DNA of 64,000 nt from CBDBZL01 sp031399025 (GTDB taxonomy: Bacteria; Pseudomonadota; Alphaproteobacteria; Sphingomonadales; Sphingomonadaceae), in the NCBI GenBank assembly GCA_031399025.1, contig JANNOJ010000050.1, positions 1-64,000 of the forward strand. The letters are read 5' to 3'. Within the stretch, counting starts at the first letter, position 1, and each line of letters begins with the position of its first letter. The position numbers and the translations under genes are program-made. Below are positions 53,911-62,307 of this stretch, in pieces. The notes below the pieces were generated by a model. The model was given only the letters and a program-made list of their open reading frames with translations, made no database searches and was not told the origin of the DNA.

Positions 53911-54697
53911 GCCCACCATCCCAAGCCCCCCGATATCCTGCAAGCTTCGCTCACACCTCAGTCCGATTGCGAATCCGGTCGATGGGTCCGAGCGCGGGAG
54001 GAGCGGGCCGCGGAACGGGCCGCTTCCCCGCCTGGCCGGTCTGCCCGAGCCAAACCCGCAATCCGGTGGTGCGGACTGTAACCAGCAGCCCGATGGGCCA
54101 CGGCGCATCGGGATCAGGCCGAACTCGCCGCCTGGAGGTCGACCACCAGCACGCTGGCCGGTTGCGGAAGGGTTCCCCGCTGAGCCGCCACCGGCACCTC
54201 GACCGCAACCGAGCCTTACGCGCGAAGATGGTTCATGCATGAGATACGGCGGGCGCGATTACGATTGGCTCCATGGGAGAACACCTTGTGCGAGCCCGCC
54301 GGAAGGAATCGAAGGCCACCGTGGCGATGCCGCCGCCCGGTTCCATCGGCCGGTCGCCATCGCTCGCGCTGATATCGAGCAGGTCGCGCTCGGCGCGCCG
54401 GCGCCGGCCCCGCCTCGGTTAGCGGATGTTTGGTTCGGATCGGCGATCGTCCCCGCGTCTCATCAGGCCCTCGACTGCGACCGTGAAGCCGAAGGGAAGC
54501 AAGGGTGCCAGTCCCGCCGGGCGCCGGGACTCCAGCAACGCCTTGCGGTCCTTGCCCAAGGCTGCGGGGCTCGGACGCTGCCAAGCGCCCCTCTTTGGCC
54601 CGGAGGCTGCAAACGGGCTCGCCGAGCCTGCTGCCGCAAAGCGCATCGTCAGGCGTGGGTCCGGCGCTAACGGGTAAGCCGAAACGGCGGTTCCTGC
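53911..54697. other. gene-poor debris between the IS5 relic and the methyltransferase
   Basis: 787 bases with no intact recognisable gene. Short stretches look coding-like, for example LLDISASDGDRPMEPGGGIATVAFDSF on the minus strand near 54385-54305, but none has a start, length or family match I can support. Probably decayed accessory sequence. Confidence 0.4.
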
Positions 54698-55447
54698 TCA
54701 CTTGATGGCGAGAAATCCTTCGAAGCAGATGTGCTTGAACACGCTCATCTGATCCCGGAAACCGGCGCGTTCCATCAGATCGCGGTTGCCCTGGGTGGAG
54801 AACGGCTCGAGCACGCCCTTGAGGCTGCGGGCCTTCTGCACGATTTCCTTCTCGGCGAAACCCTGCTCCAGCTTGTGTTCGGTATACAGCCCGGTGATGA
54901 TGTCCTGGAAGCGGGCGTCGGGCGCGCGCACCTTCTCGAACATGATGAAGGCGCCCCCCCAATTGAGCGAGGCGTAGACCTTGTCGATCAGCTTCTGGCG
55001 CATGGCCGGGCGGATGAACTGGATGGTGTAGTAGGAGACGATGAGGTCGGCCGGGGCGATGTCCACGGCCAGCGCGTCGCCTTCCAGGATCGTCATGCCC
55101 GGGATGTCGGCGCAGCGTTCCTGCGCCACCTTGACCATGCCGGCCTCCACCTCGACGCCGGTGTAGGTGACCTGCTTGCCTTGGTTCCACTTGGCCACCG
55201 CCCGCAGCAGCGCGCCCGTCGAGCAGCCGAGTTCCACCGCCGCGGCGCCGTCGTACAGGAAGTAGTCGGACAGCTTGGCGACGAGATCGTGCCCTTCGCG
55301 GTAATAGGGCACCGAGCGTTCGATGTGGTCCTCGAAGGTGTCGGCCACCTTGCCGCCGAAGTTCCAGCGACCGTTGGCGGCAACGATATTGTGGCCCACC
55401 GTGCCCTCGTTCGCGGCGAAATCGTCGCGCGCTTCAACCTCGCTCAT
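54698..55447 (-). CDS. SAM-dependent methyltransferase, CmoA-like
   Basis: 249 residues from ATG 55447, with GGAGG 7 bases upstream. The N-terminal WNFGGKVADTFEDHIERSVPYYREGHDLV resembles the CmoA start (FDxxVAxVFxDMIxRSVPGY). The SAM motif is VELGCSTGALLRAV, and the later VSYYTIQFI and LNWGGAFIMFEKVRAPDARFQDI fit CmoA too. CmoA makes carboxy-SAM for tRNA wobble uridine modification. No cmoB is here, and the position in a glycan locus suggests a related enzyme with another substrate. Confidence 0.75.
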   Translation of the reverse strand: MSEVEARDDFAANEGTVGHNIVAANGRWNFGGKVADTFEDHIERSVPYYREGHDLVAKLSDYFLYDGAAAVELGCSTGALLRAVAKWNQGKQVTYTGVEVEAGMVKVAQERCADIPGMTILEGDALAVDIAPADLIVSYYTIQFIRPAMRQKLIDKVYASLNWGGAFIMFEKVRAPDARFQDIITGLYTEHKLEQGFAEKEIVQKARSLKGVLEPFSTQGNRDLMERAGFRDQMSVFKHICFEGFLAIK

Positions 55448-55520
55448 GGCGCTACCTCCAATGCAGATCGGTTGCCCCGGCCGCCCCCCTGGCCCCGTTG
55501 CCCGTGCGCACCATACCGCG

Positions 55521-56642
55521 CTATTGTGAAGAAATCATCTCCAAGCTGCTCGTCGCCCCAGCCAAGGACAATCCCGCCCCCAACGCGCCGCGTGCCGACC
55601 TGGCGTGGGGCGGCCTGCCGGGTCCGCTCAGCACGCGGCGTTCGTGCCAGGCGACGAGCCCGCGGTTGACCACCTCCTCGACGGGGCTGGCCAGCCGCGC
55701 GGCCACGCGGGCGAAGCGGGCCCATTTGCCGAGCCAAGGCACCTTGCGCATCATGGGTATGAGAATGCCCTGCCGCCGGCGCATGGAATAGATCGCGCGC
55801 TTGCTCGCCACATAATCGGGGGTGGTGGCGAGCCGCCACTTGGCCAGCAGGTGGGCGAGCGAGCGCTCACCGTATACGCTCGACCAGCGCAGCGCGAAGA
55901 ACGGCCAGTCCTCGGGGTTGAGCGGGCGGGCGCGGCATGGGAAGACGTAGGTGATGACCGAGGCAGGCTCGAACCACACCTTCTCGCCGGCCGCCCGCAC
56001 CGCCATCGAGAAATCGATGTGCTCCTTGGTGGACAGCAGCGCCTCGTCGAGCGGGCCGGTCTTGGCGAACACGTCGCGGCGCACCAGGGCGCAATGGAAC
56101 TCGCACATGCCGGTCACCTGGCGCTGGAGCTTGCCGTCCCAGGCGGCCAGCGGTTCGCCGTGGGCGTGCATCACCTCGTCGAACGGGCGCTTGCCGGCGG
56201 GATTGGCGATGAAGGCGTCCATGTCGCCCACGGCGTAATCGCCGCCGGCATGGTGGATCTGGCTATGAGCCGGAATGCCCTGGCAGGTGAGCGGGGCGAC
56301 CACCGCCGCGCCGGTCTCCTGCGCGCAGGCGAGCAGCGCATCGAGCCAGCCGGGGGTGTAGAGCACGTCGTTGTCGGCAAACACGACATATTCGGTGTCG
56401 GCGGCGGCCACGCCCAGGTTGCGCGCCTGGTTGGGGGTGAGGAAATGCTCGCGACGGATGAGCTGAAACCCCCGCTGCGCCGCCTGTGCGCGCAGGTAAC
56501 GGGCCAGGCGGGGCGGGGAATTGCCGTCCACGACGATCACCGCCACCTGGTCGCTGATGTGCTGGTAGAGGTTGTCGAGCGATTCCTCGGTCATCCCAAA
56601 GCGCTCGCGCTGGGTGACGATCACGGTCGCGGTGCTGATCAA
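55521..56642 (-). CDS. GT2 family glycosyltransferase
   Basis: 373 residues from TTG 56642. A GT-A fold: the N-terminal ATVIVTQRERF, nucleotide-sugar Asp in VVDGNSPP, the metal motif VVFADNDVLY (DxD as DND), and a catalytic-loop region TGPLDEALLSTKEHIDFSMAVRAAGEKVWFEPASVI. No membrane segment is predicted, so it is a cytoplasmic sugar transferase of the surface-glycan cluster. The last 40 residues are low-complexity. Donor and acceptor are unknown. Confidence 0.87.
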   Translation of the reverse strand: MISTATVIVTQRERFGMTEESLDNLYQHISDQVAVIVVDGNSPPRLARYLRAQAAQRGFQLIRREHFLTPNQARNLGVAAADTEYVVFADNDVLYTPGWLDALLACAQETGAAVVAPLTCQGIPAHSQIHHAGGDYAVGDMDAFIANPAGKRPFDEVMHAHGEPLAAWDGKLQRQVTGMCEFHCALVRRDVFAKTGPLDEALLSTKEHIDFSMAVRAAGEKVWFEPASVITYVFPCRARPLNPEDWPFFALRWSSVYGERSLAHLLAKWRLATTPDYVASKRAIYSMRRRQGILIPMMRKVPWLGKWARFARVAARLASPVEEVVNRGLVAWHERRVLSGPGRPPHARSARGALGAGLSLAGATSSLEMISSQ

Positions 56643-56765
56643 GGCCTGGTTCCCCTTGGCTGCTGGAAGGTGTTACGTCCTCGCTCGTGCGATCGGACCG
56701 AGCATGCCTGACTATTGTCCGCTATTCTCCCGATGTTGCAAGTGCACAACGCTCCCCGGACCTGT

Positions 56766-57090
56766 TTAGGACAGGTGCAACCCGCACATGACGAAGCCCG
56801 CTACGAGCCAGCCAGAGCAGGCGAGCGCCGGGGTGAACACCGTGACACTTATGGCGAGCGAAACGCCCGGCATCGAGCGCAGCCGGCCGGTCGACCCGCG
56901 AGGCGCGCTGACCGGGCATTCGGCCAGGCCGAAGCGAGTGCGCACTCGAGCAGCGCTGCGGTGGCGGTGATTGTCGCCAAAATGCCGAACTCCGCCGGCT
57001 CCACCAGCCGCGCCAGCACCGCCATGCCGCTGCCCGAACCCGGTGGCACCGGCTGGCGCACAAGTACGATGGCGGCATCGCGCCGCTGAT
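56766..57090 (-). pseudogene. relic of a polysaccharide flippase (Wzx/MATE-type)
   Basis: No intact frame, but two adjacent minus-strand pieces look like a Wzx-type flippase. Near 57085-56940 comes AIVLVRQPVPPGSGSGMAVLARLVEPAEFGILATITATAALLE, close to the LARLLxPxEFGxLA start of these proteins. In another frame, near 56880-56766, comes MPGVSLAISVTVFTPALACSGWLVAGFVMCGLHLS, a C-terminal membrane-helix ending with a stop. Most of the roughly 450-residue protein between them is missing. It lies between two glycosyltransferase genes, where an intact flippase would be expected. Confidence 0.55.
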
Positions 57091-57095
57091 CGCGA

Positions 57096-58373
57096 TCAAT
57101 GGCCGGAGCCGGCGACGAACCGCGCCACGGCGCCATCGAGACAGGCGCGGTAGGCGGCCAGGGTGCGGTCGCGCACCGCGGCGCGGTCGTAGCGCGCGAC
57201 GATCAACGCGCGCCCAGCGGCCCCGAGCCGGGGCCAATCGCCGGGTCGATCGGCCAGGTCGGCGATCGCCGCGGCAAGCTCATGGGGCGCATGCTCGGCG
57301 ACCAGGGCGCCGTTCTCGCCGGGAATCACCAGCTCGGGGATGCCGCCGTGGCGCGTGCCCACCACCGGCAGGCCGGTCGCCATGGCCTCCTTGAGCGTGT
57401 TGACCGGACCGTCCTCATCGCCCGAGGCCGCGCGCACCGATGGAGCCAGGGCGATATCCGCCCGGTGTAGCCCGGCCAGGATCTGCGTCTGGGTCGCGTG
57501 GCCGTGCAGGGTGACGGCCTGGCCGAGGCCAAGGTCGGCGATCTGCCGCTCGAGCTGCGCCCGCAGCCGTCCCTCGCCGAAGATGTCGAGCCCGACCTTG
57601 CGGCCCGCCTGGCGCAGCAGGCCCACGGCGGCGATGGCGTCGGCAAAGCCCTTCTTGTCCGCCAGCCGCCCCACCGCCACCAGCCGCAGCGCGCGGCCGG
57701 CGAGCGGCAGGCGCGCTGCGGGCGGAGCGAAGCGCGCGCAATCGATCGGCGAGCCGATCACCGCCACCTTCTCCGCGGGGCAGCCGAGCGCCAGCGCCTT
57801 GTCGCGGAAATGGCGGCAATTGGCGACCATCAGATCGGCCTGCGCGAACAGGGTGCGGTAGACGTCGCGCCCGTGCTGCTCGACGAAGGTGGTGATATCG
57901 TGGCCGCGGATATGCACGACCAGCACCCGGGTCCGCAGCAGGCGGGCGCGGCGCAATCCCTGGGCGGCGAGCGCCAGGTTGGCGAACTGGCAATGGACCA
58001 CCTCGAACGGCCCCTGGCGAGCCACGAGCCTGGCGCGGCCCAGCCGGTGTCCGGGAAGCGCCGCGGCGAGCAGCCCACGCACCGGCGCCGGGCCGAGGAG
58101 CAGCGTGCGCAGCGGCACCCGCGCGCCGGCGCGCCCGGTGCGTGCGAGCAGGTCCGAGCCCTCGACTTCGGGGTGCATCGTGCCGGTGGGACCGGCCTGA
58201 TCGGCGGTGTCGAAGGTGAGCACCTGCACATCCTGGCCGGCCGCCAGCAGATCGAGCGCCAGGGTGGAGACGAACGGCTCCGAGATGACCGGGAAGTTCC
58301 AGGTAACGAGCGCCACCCGGGACGGTGCGCCCGGTCCCGCCGGTGGGCGGGCGGGACCGTTCCGGTTGATCAT
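57096..58373 (-). CDS. GT4 family glycosyltransferase
   Basis: 425 residues from ATG 58373. A GT-B fold: N-terminal RVALVTWNFPVISEPFVSTLALDLLAAGQDVQVLTF, HCQFANLALAA, HIRGHDITTF, then the C-terminal domain with LVAVGRLADKKGFADAIAAVGLL, EGRLRAQLERQI, and the ExxxxxGxPVVxTxxGGxPE motif (LKEAMATGLPVVGTRHGGIPELV). It resembles colanic acid/amylovoran glycosyltransferases (WcaL/AmsK). Likely builds a surface polysaccharide; sugar unknown. Confidence 0.9.
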   Translation of the reverse strand: MINRNGPARPPAGPGAPSRVALVTWNFPVISEPFVSTLALDLLAAGQDVQVLTFDTADQAGPTGTMHPEVEGSDLLARTGRAGARVPLRTLLLGPAPVRGLLAAALPGHRLGRARLVARQGPFEVVHCQFANLALAAQGLRRARLLRTRVLVVHIRGHDITTFVEQHGRDVYRTLFAQADLMVANCRHFRDKALALGCPAEKVAVIGSPIDCARFAPPAARLPLAGRALRLVAVGRLADKKGFADAIAAVGLLRQAGRKVGLDIFGEGRLRAQLERQIADLGLGQAVTLHGHATQTQILAGLHRADIALAPSVRAASGDEDGPVNTLKEAMATGLPVVGTRHGGIPELVIPGENGALVAEHAPHELAAAIADLADRPGDWPRLGAAGRALIVARYDRAAVRDRTLAAYRACLDGAVARFVAGSGH

Positions 58374-58459
58374 CGGTCGGAAGCGCGATGGCGGGCCTGG
58401 CAAATCATCGTCCGCCACCTTATTGTGCACCGCACGTTTGAACAAGCACGGGCTCTCGC

Positions 58460-59452
58460 TTGGCAGTCGCTGCTCATCCCCGCATCAGCGTCATCATGCC
58501 CGCGCACAATGTCGCGCCCTATGTCGACGAAGCGTTACTGTCGATCGAGGCACAGGATTGCACGCAATTCGAGCTCATCGCGGTGGACGACGGCTCCACC
58601 GATGGGACGTTGGAGGTGCTCGAGCGCTGGCGTGAGAGGTTTGTGGCGCGCGGTACGCCGATGACCATCCTGCAGCGTGAGCAGGGCGGGGCGGGGGCGG
58701 CGCGCAATGACGGGCTCGACCGGGCGCGCGGCGCGCTGCTGTGCTTCGTCGATGCCGACGACCGGCTCCATCCCGAAGCGTTCGGCGCGCTGGCCGCGAT
58801 GCTCGAGCGCCACCCGGACCTGGACTTCGTGTTTCCGCTGTGCCGCCATATCGACCAGCACGGCCGCCCGCTGGGTATTGTCTCGACCGCCGGCAAACCG
58901 CGCTACAGCGCCCGGGACCTGTTGTTCGCCAACCCGATCCACAGCGGGACCGGGGTGATGCTGCGGCGCGCATGCGCCGAGACGGCAGGGCGGTTCGACA
59001 CCAGCCTGCCGGCCTGCATCGACCTCGATTACTGGATCAGGGTGACAGCCTATCGCCAGGCCAACATCGCCGCTCTGCCGCTGGTGCTGGTCGACTATCG
59101 CACCCGGCCAGGGCAGATCACCGGCGACTGGCGCCGCATGCGCCGCGGCTGGGAGGTGATGACCGAGCGGGCCGAACGGCTCGGCCTGGGCCTGACCGGC
59201 CGGGCGCGCAGGGCGGCACTCGCGCGCAATGCGCTGGTCTGGTCGACGGCGGCCTACAAGCATGGCGAGATGCCCTCCGCCCGGCGGCTGGCGGCGGAAT
59301 TCTGGTGGTGCGATGTAAGCTTTGCGATTGGCGACCCGCACGCCCGGGTGCGCACCGCCGCCTGTCTGGCCACGTTGCTGCCGCCATCGCTGCACGACTG
59401 GCTGCGCGACCGCTACAAAGCGTGGGCCGAGGAGGTCGGGCCGGGGCACTGA
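58460..59452 (+). CDS. GT2 family glycosyltransferase
   Basis: 330 residues from TTG 58460. GT-A fold: ISVIMPAHNVAPYVDEAL, VDDGSTDGTLEVL, GGAGAARNDGLDRARGALLCFVDADDRLHP (DxD as DADD) and a receptor-domain region DLDYWIRVTAYRQ. No membrane helices. Divergent from the GT4 gene with 86 bases between them, which should hold both promoters. Confidence 0.9.
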   Translation: MAVAAHPRISVIMPAHNVAPYVDEALLSIEAQDCTQFELIAVDDGSTDGTLEVLERWRERFVARGTPMTILQREQGGAGAARNDGLDRARGALLCFVDADDRLHPEAFGALAAMLERHPDLDFVFPLCRHIDQHGRPLGIVSTAGKPRYSARDLLFANPIHSGTGVMLRRACAETAGRFDTSLPACIDLDYWIRVTAYRQANIAALPLVLVDYRTRPGQITGDWRRMRRGWEVMTERAERLGLGLTGRARRAALARNALVWSTAAYKHGEMPSARRLAAEFWWCDVSFAIGDPHARVRTAACLATLLPPSLHDWLRDRYKAWAEEVGPGH

Positions 59453-59543
59453 TCGGAACCCGACGCGAGGCGCACGATCAATGGCGCCGAGGGCTTCGAT
59501 CCCGATTTTTCACCAGGGCGCCCCGATCCCGCCAAGCCCCGCG

Positions 59544-61091
59544 CTAGGCCGCGTGCTCGGCTGCCTTCCCGCCGGTCGCCGGCGCGGGGGGCATTTGGGC
59601 GCTAGAAGCGGGCAGACCGCCGGCTCCATCGACTGTCGCGCCGCGGGCCGCGCCGTCCCTGCCGTTGGCTTCCTTGCCCTTCTTGGGCGTCTGAAACTCC
59701 TCATGGTAGGAACGCTCGACGTTGACGTTCCAGACATCGTTCCGCTCCCCCAGGATATTGCGGGCCGCGAACATCGCCGACAGCATCGAGTGATCCTGGT
59801 TGTTGTAGCGGTGCAGGCCGTTGCGACCCACGGTCTGGAAGTTCTCGAGGCTGTCGATCCAGCCCGCGATCACGTCCAGCGCGTGCTTGTACTTGTCGTC
59901 ATAGACCGGATAGGCCTTGGGCTGACGGATGATCGCGGCATCGATCACGTCCTCCACCTTGGCCAGGCCCAGTTCGGCGAGTTCGCGGCCGGCCTGAGCC
60001 CGCAGGTCTTCATCCGACATGTTCCACAGCCCGTCGCCCTCCTGGCAGAAATATTCCATGCCGATGGAGGCGGTGTCGGGATTGGGCAGCATCTCGGCCG
60101 ACCAGGCGCGGAAGTTCTGGATGCGGCCGACCTTCACCTGCGGCGAGTGGACGTAGATCCAGTTGTCGGGGAACGGATCGGCGCGGTTGAGGACCAGGGT
60201 GACGATCAGGAAGTCGCGATATTTCAGCTGGTCGGCAGCCGCGATCACTTCGGGCGGCGGCGGCGGCTCGAAGGCGTGGATCAGGTCGCGCAGCGCCATC
60301 GTGTTGAGGAACTGGGCGCCTTCGACCCGCTCGACGCTTCCGTCCGCGCTCTGCACGTCCACGCCGGTCACCTTCAAGCCGTCACGATAGACCTTGGTGA
60401 CCCATTTGCGGGTCTGCACCGACCCACCCTGCTGCTCGATCAGGTCGGCGCATTTTTCCCACATCTGGCCGGGCCCCAGACGCGGGTACTGGAATTCCTC
60501 GATCAGGCTGGTGGTGTCGTTGGCGCCGGAAATGGCGTTCCAGACCGCCTTGGCGAGCGACAGGTTCTTGATTCGCTGAGCGGCCCAGTCGGCGCGGATC
60601 TGCTGGGGCGGAATGCCCCAGACCTTCTGCGTGTAGCTGCGAAAGAAGTGCATGTAGAGCCGCCCGCCGAACCGGTTGATGACCCATTCCTCGAAATTGT
60701 CCTCCACCTTGCTCGGGCGCACCCGCCATTTCAAATAGCTGAGCATGATCCGCGACGATTCGTAGACGCCGATGTTCGACAGCGCGTTGAAAATGCGCAA
60801 GGGGTAGGCGAAGAACCGGCCGCGATAATAGATCCGGCTCTGGCGGGGGACGGTGATGAAGTCGTCCCCCATCACTTCCTCCCACATTTCCCTCACTTCG
60901 TCGACTTTCGTGAAGAAGCGATGGCCGCCGATGTCGAAGCGATAGCCGTTATGGCTCTCGGTCCGGGCGATGCCGCCCACAATATCTCCACCCTCGAAGA
61001 TGCGGGGTCGATAGAGTTTGGAGCGCTTCTGCAGCTCGTAAGCAGCTGTCAGACCGGCGGGCCCCCCTCCGATTACAATGACGTCGGACAT
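59544..61091 (-). CDS. FAD/NAD(P)-binding oxidoreductase, UDP-galactopyranose-mutase-like
   Basis: 515 residues from ATG 61091. N-terminal FAD motif VIVIGGGPAGLTAAYEL (residues 4-20), then FEGGDIVGGIARTESHNGYRFDIGGHRFF, the pattern of UDP-galactopyranose mutase/protoporphyrinogen-oxidase-like enzymes. Further features are YYRGRFFAYPL, FRSYTQKVWGIPPQQI, YPVYDDKYKHALDVI, and NNQDHSMLSAMFAARNI near the FAD-binding end. A low-complexity Ala/Pro/Gly tail of about 50 residues follows. In a glycan locus it may interconvert sugar rings or reduce a lipid or sugar precursor; the substrate is not certain. Confidence 0.8.
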   Translation of the reverse strand: MSDVIVIGGGPAGLTAAYELQKRSKLYRPRIFEGGDIVGGIARTESHNGYRFDIGGHRFFTKVDEVREMWEEVMGDDFITVPRQSRIYYRGRFFAYPLRIFNALSNIGVYESSRIMLSYLKWRVRPSKVEDNFEEWVINRFGGRLYMHFFRSYTQKVWGIPPQQIRADWAAQRIKNLSLAKAVWNAISGANDTTSLIEEFQYPRLGPGQMWEKCADLIEQQGGSVQTRKWVTKVYRDGLKVTGVDVQSADGSVERVEGAQFLNTMALRDLIHAFEPPPPPEVIAAADQLKYRDFLIVTLVLNRADPFPDNWIYVHSPQVKVGRIQNFRAWSAEMLPNPDTASIGMEYFCQEGDGLWNMSDEDLRAQAGRELAELGLAKVEDVIDAAIIRQPKAYPVYDDKYKHALDVIAGWIDSLENFQTVGRNGLHRYNNQDHSMLSAMFAARNILGERNDVWNVNVERSYHEEFQTPKKGKEANGRDGAARGATVDGAGGLPASSAQMPPAPATGGKAAEHAA

Positions 61092-61341
61092 GTTTTCCCC
61101 GAATCGACCTGAGCCATCCCGTAGGCGACGGTTCGCACGCTGCGAAGGAATCATTTTGCAATGCAGCACGCTACAGACTTATAGTCGGATGTCCATGCTT
61201 TGGCCAGCATAGCGCAGCCAGGGTCCCACTCCGGGACTCGGGATGGAGTATAACCAACCAGGCCCGCGGTGACATCCGCGGATGCCTTGCTAATCCAGCT
61301 TGGGAACGGGCATTGCGCACCGTCATTGGAGATCAGGCAAC

Positions 61342-62265
61342 ATGACAAGCAGCCTTTCCCCGAACAGCGCACCGCTCACGGTCGCAATCGTGGTTCCGAC
61401 GTACAATCGTCCGGCCCGGCTGAGCGCGTGCCTGACGCGTCTGGCCCAGCTCGAAGGGGGTCCCTATCGCACGATCGTGGTCGACGACGGCTCCGAGCAA
61501 TCGCTGGAGGCCATCTGCCACCCCTATCGTGAGTGGGTCGAACTGGTCCGAAAGGTCAATGGCGGCCCGGCGGCGGCGCGTAATCTGGGTGCGGAGGCTG
61601 CCAAGGGGGCCGACCTGCTGGCCTTTACCGACGATGATTGCGTACCCCGGTCAGACTGGATCCTGCGGCTCGTCGAAGCCCAGGGCGGCGTGCGCAATCG
61701 GCTGGTGGGCGGCCGGGTCGACAACGCGTTGCCCGAGAACGTCTGCTCCTCCGCCAGCCAGACGCTGTGTTCGTATCTGTACGACTATTATCTCGCCAGC
61801 GGCAGCGAGATGACCTTCTTCACCAGCAACAACCTGTGTTGCCGGCGGGACGATTTCATTGCCCATGGCGGCTTCGACGAGGCGTTCCCCATTCCCGCCG
61901 GCGAGGATCGCGATCTGGGCATCCGCTGGCAGGAAAGCGGCGGCGAGCTGTTCTATGCCGCCGATGCCGCGGTCGAGCATGCCCACCATCTTGACCTGCC
62001 CAAGTTCTGGCGGCAGCATAGCAATTACGGGCGAGGGGCCCGGCAGCTGCACCTGTCGATGGACCGGCGCGGGGACTCACGACCCAAGCTGGAGCGGACC
62101 TCGTTCTATGTCGGGATGTTCAGCTATCCGTTCCGCGTCAAGGCCAAGCGACCATTTACCGAGGTCGCGCTGGTCGGGCTCAGCCAGTTGGCCATGGTAT
62201 CGGGCTATGTCCGCGCCCTGGTGGACGAGCGCCGGGCTGCCCCGCCCACCCGGGCCAGGGCCTAG
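61342..62265 (+). CDS. GT2 family glycosyltransferase
   Basis: 307 residues from ATG 61342. GT-A fold: VAIVVPTYNRPARLSACL, IVVDDGSEQSLEAI, GGPAAARNLGAEAAKGADLLAFTDDDCVP (metal site DDD), NNLCCRRDDFIAHGGFDEAFPIPAGEDRDLGIRW (catalytic ED). The C-terminus has an amphipathic stretch. Divergent from the FAD enzyme, with 250 bases between them that hold no other gene. Confidence 0.9.
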   Translation: MTSSLSPNSAPLTVAIVVPTYNRPARLSACLTRLAQLEGGPYRTIVVDDGSEQSLEAICHPYREWVELVRKVNGGPAAARNLGAEAAKGADLLAFTDDDCVPRSDWILRLVEAQGGVRNRLVGGRVDNALPENVCSSASQTLCSYLYDYYLASGSEMTFFTSNNLCCRRDDFIAHGGFDEAFPIPAGEDRDLGIRWQESGGELFYAADAAVEHAHHLDLPKFWRQHSNYGRGARQLHLSMDRRGDSRPKLERTSFYVGMFSYPFRVKAKRPFTEVALVGLSQLAMVSGYVRALVDERRAAPPTRARA

Positions 62266-62307
62266 CGCATCCCCGCCAGCCCGATTTCGCCCGTCGGCGC
62301 GACCGGC

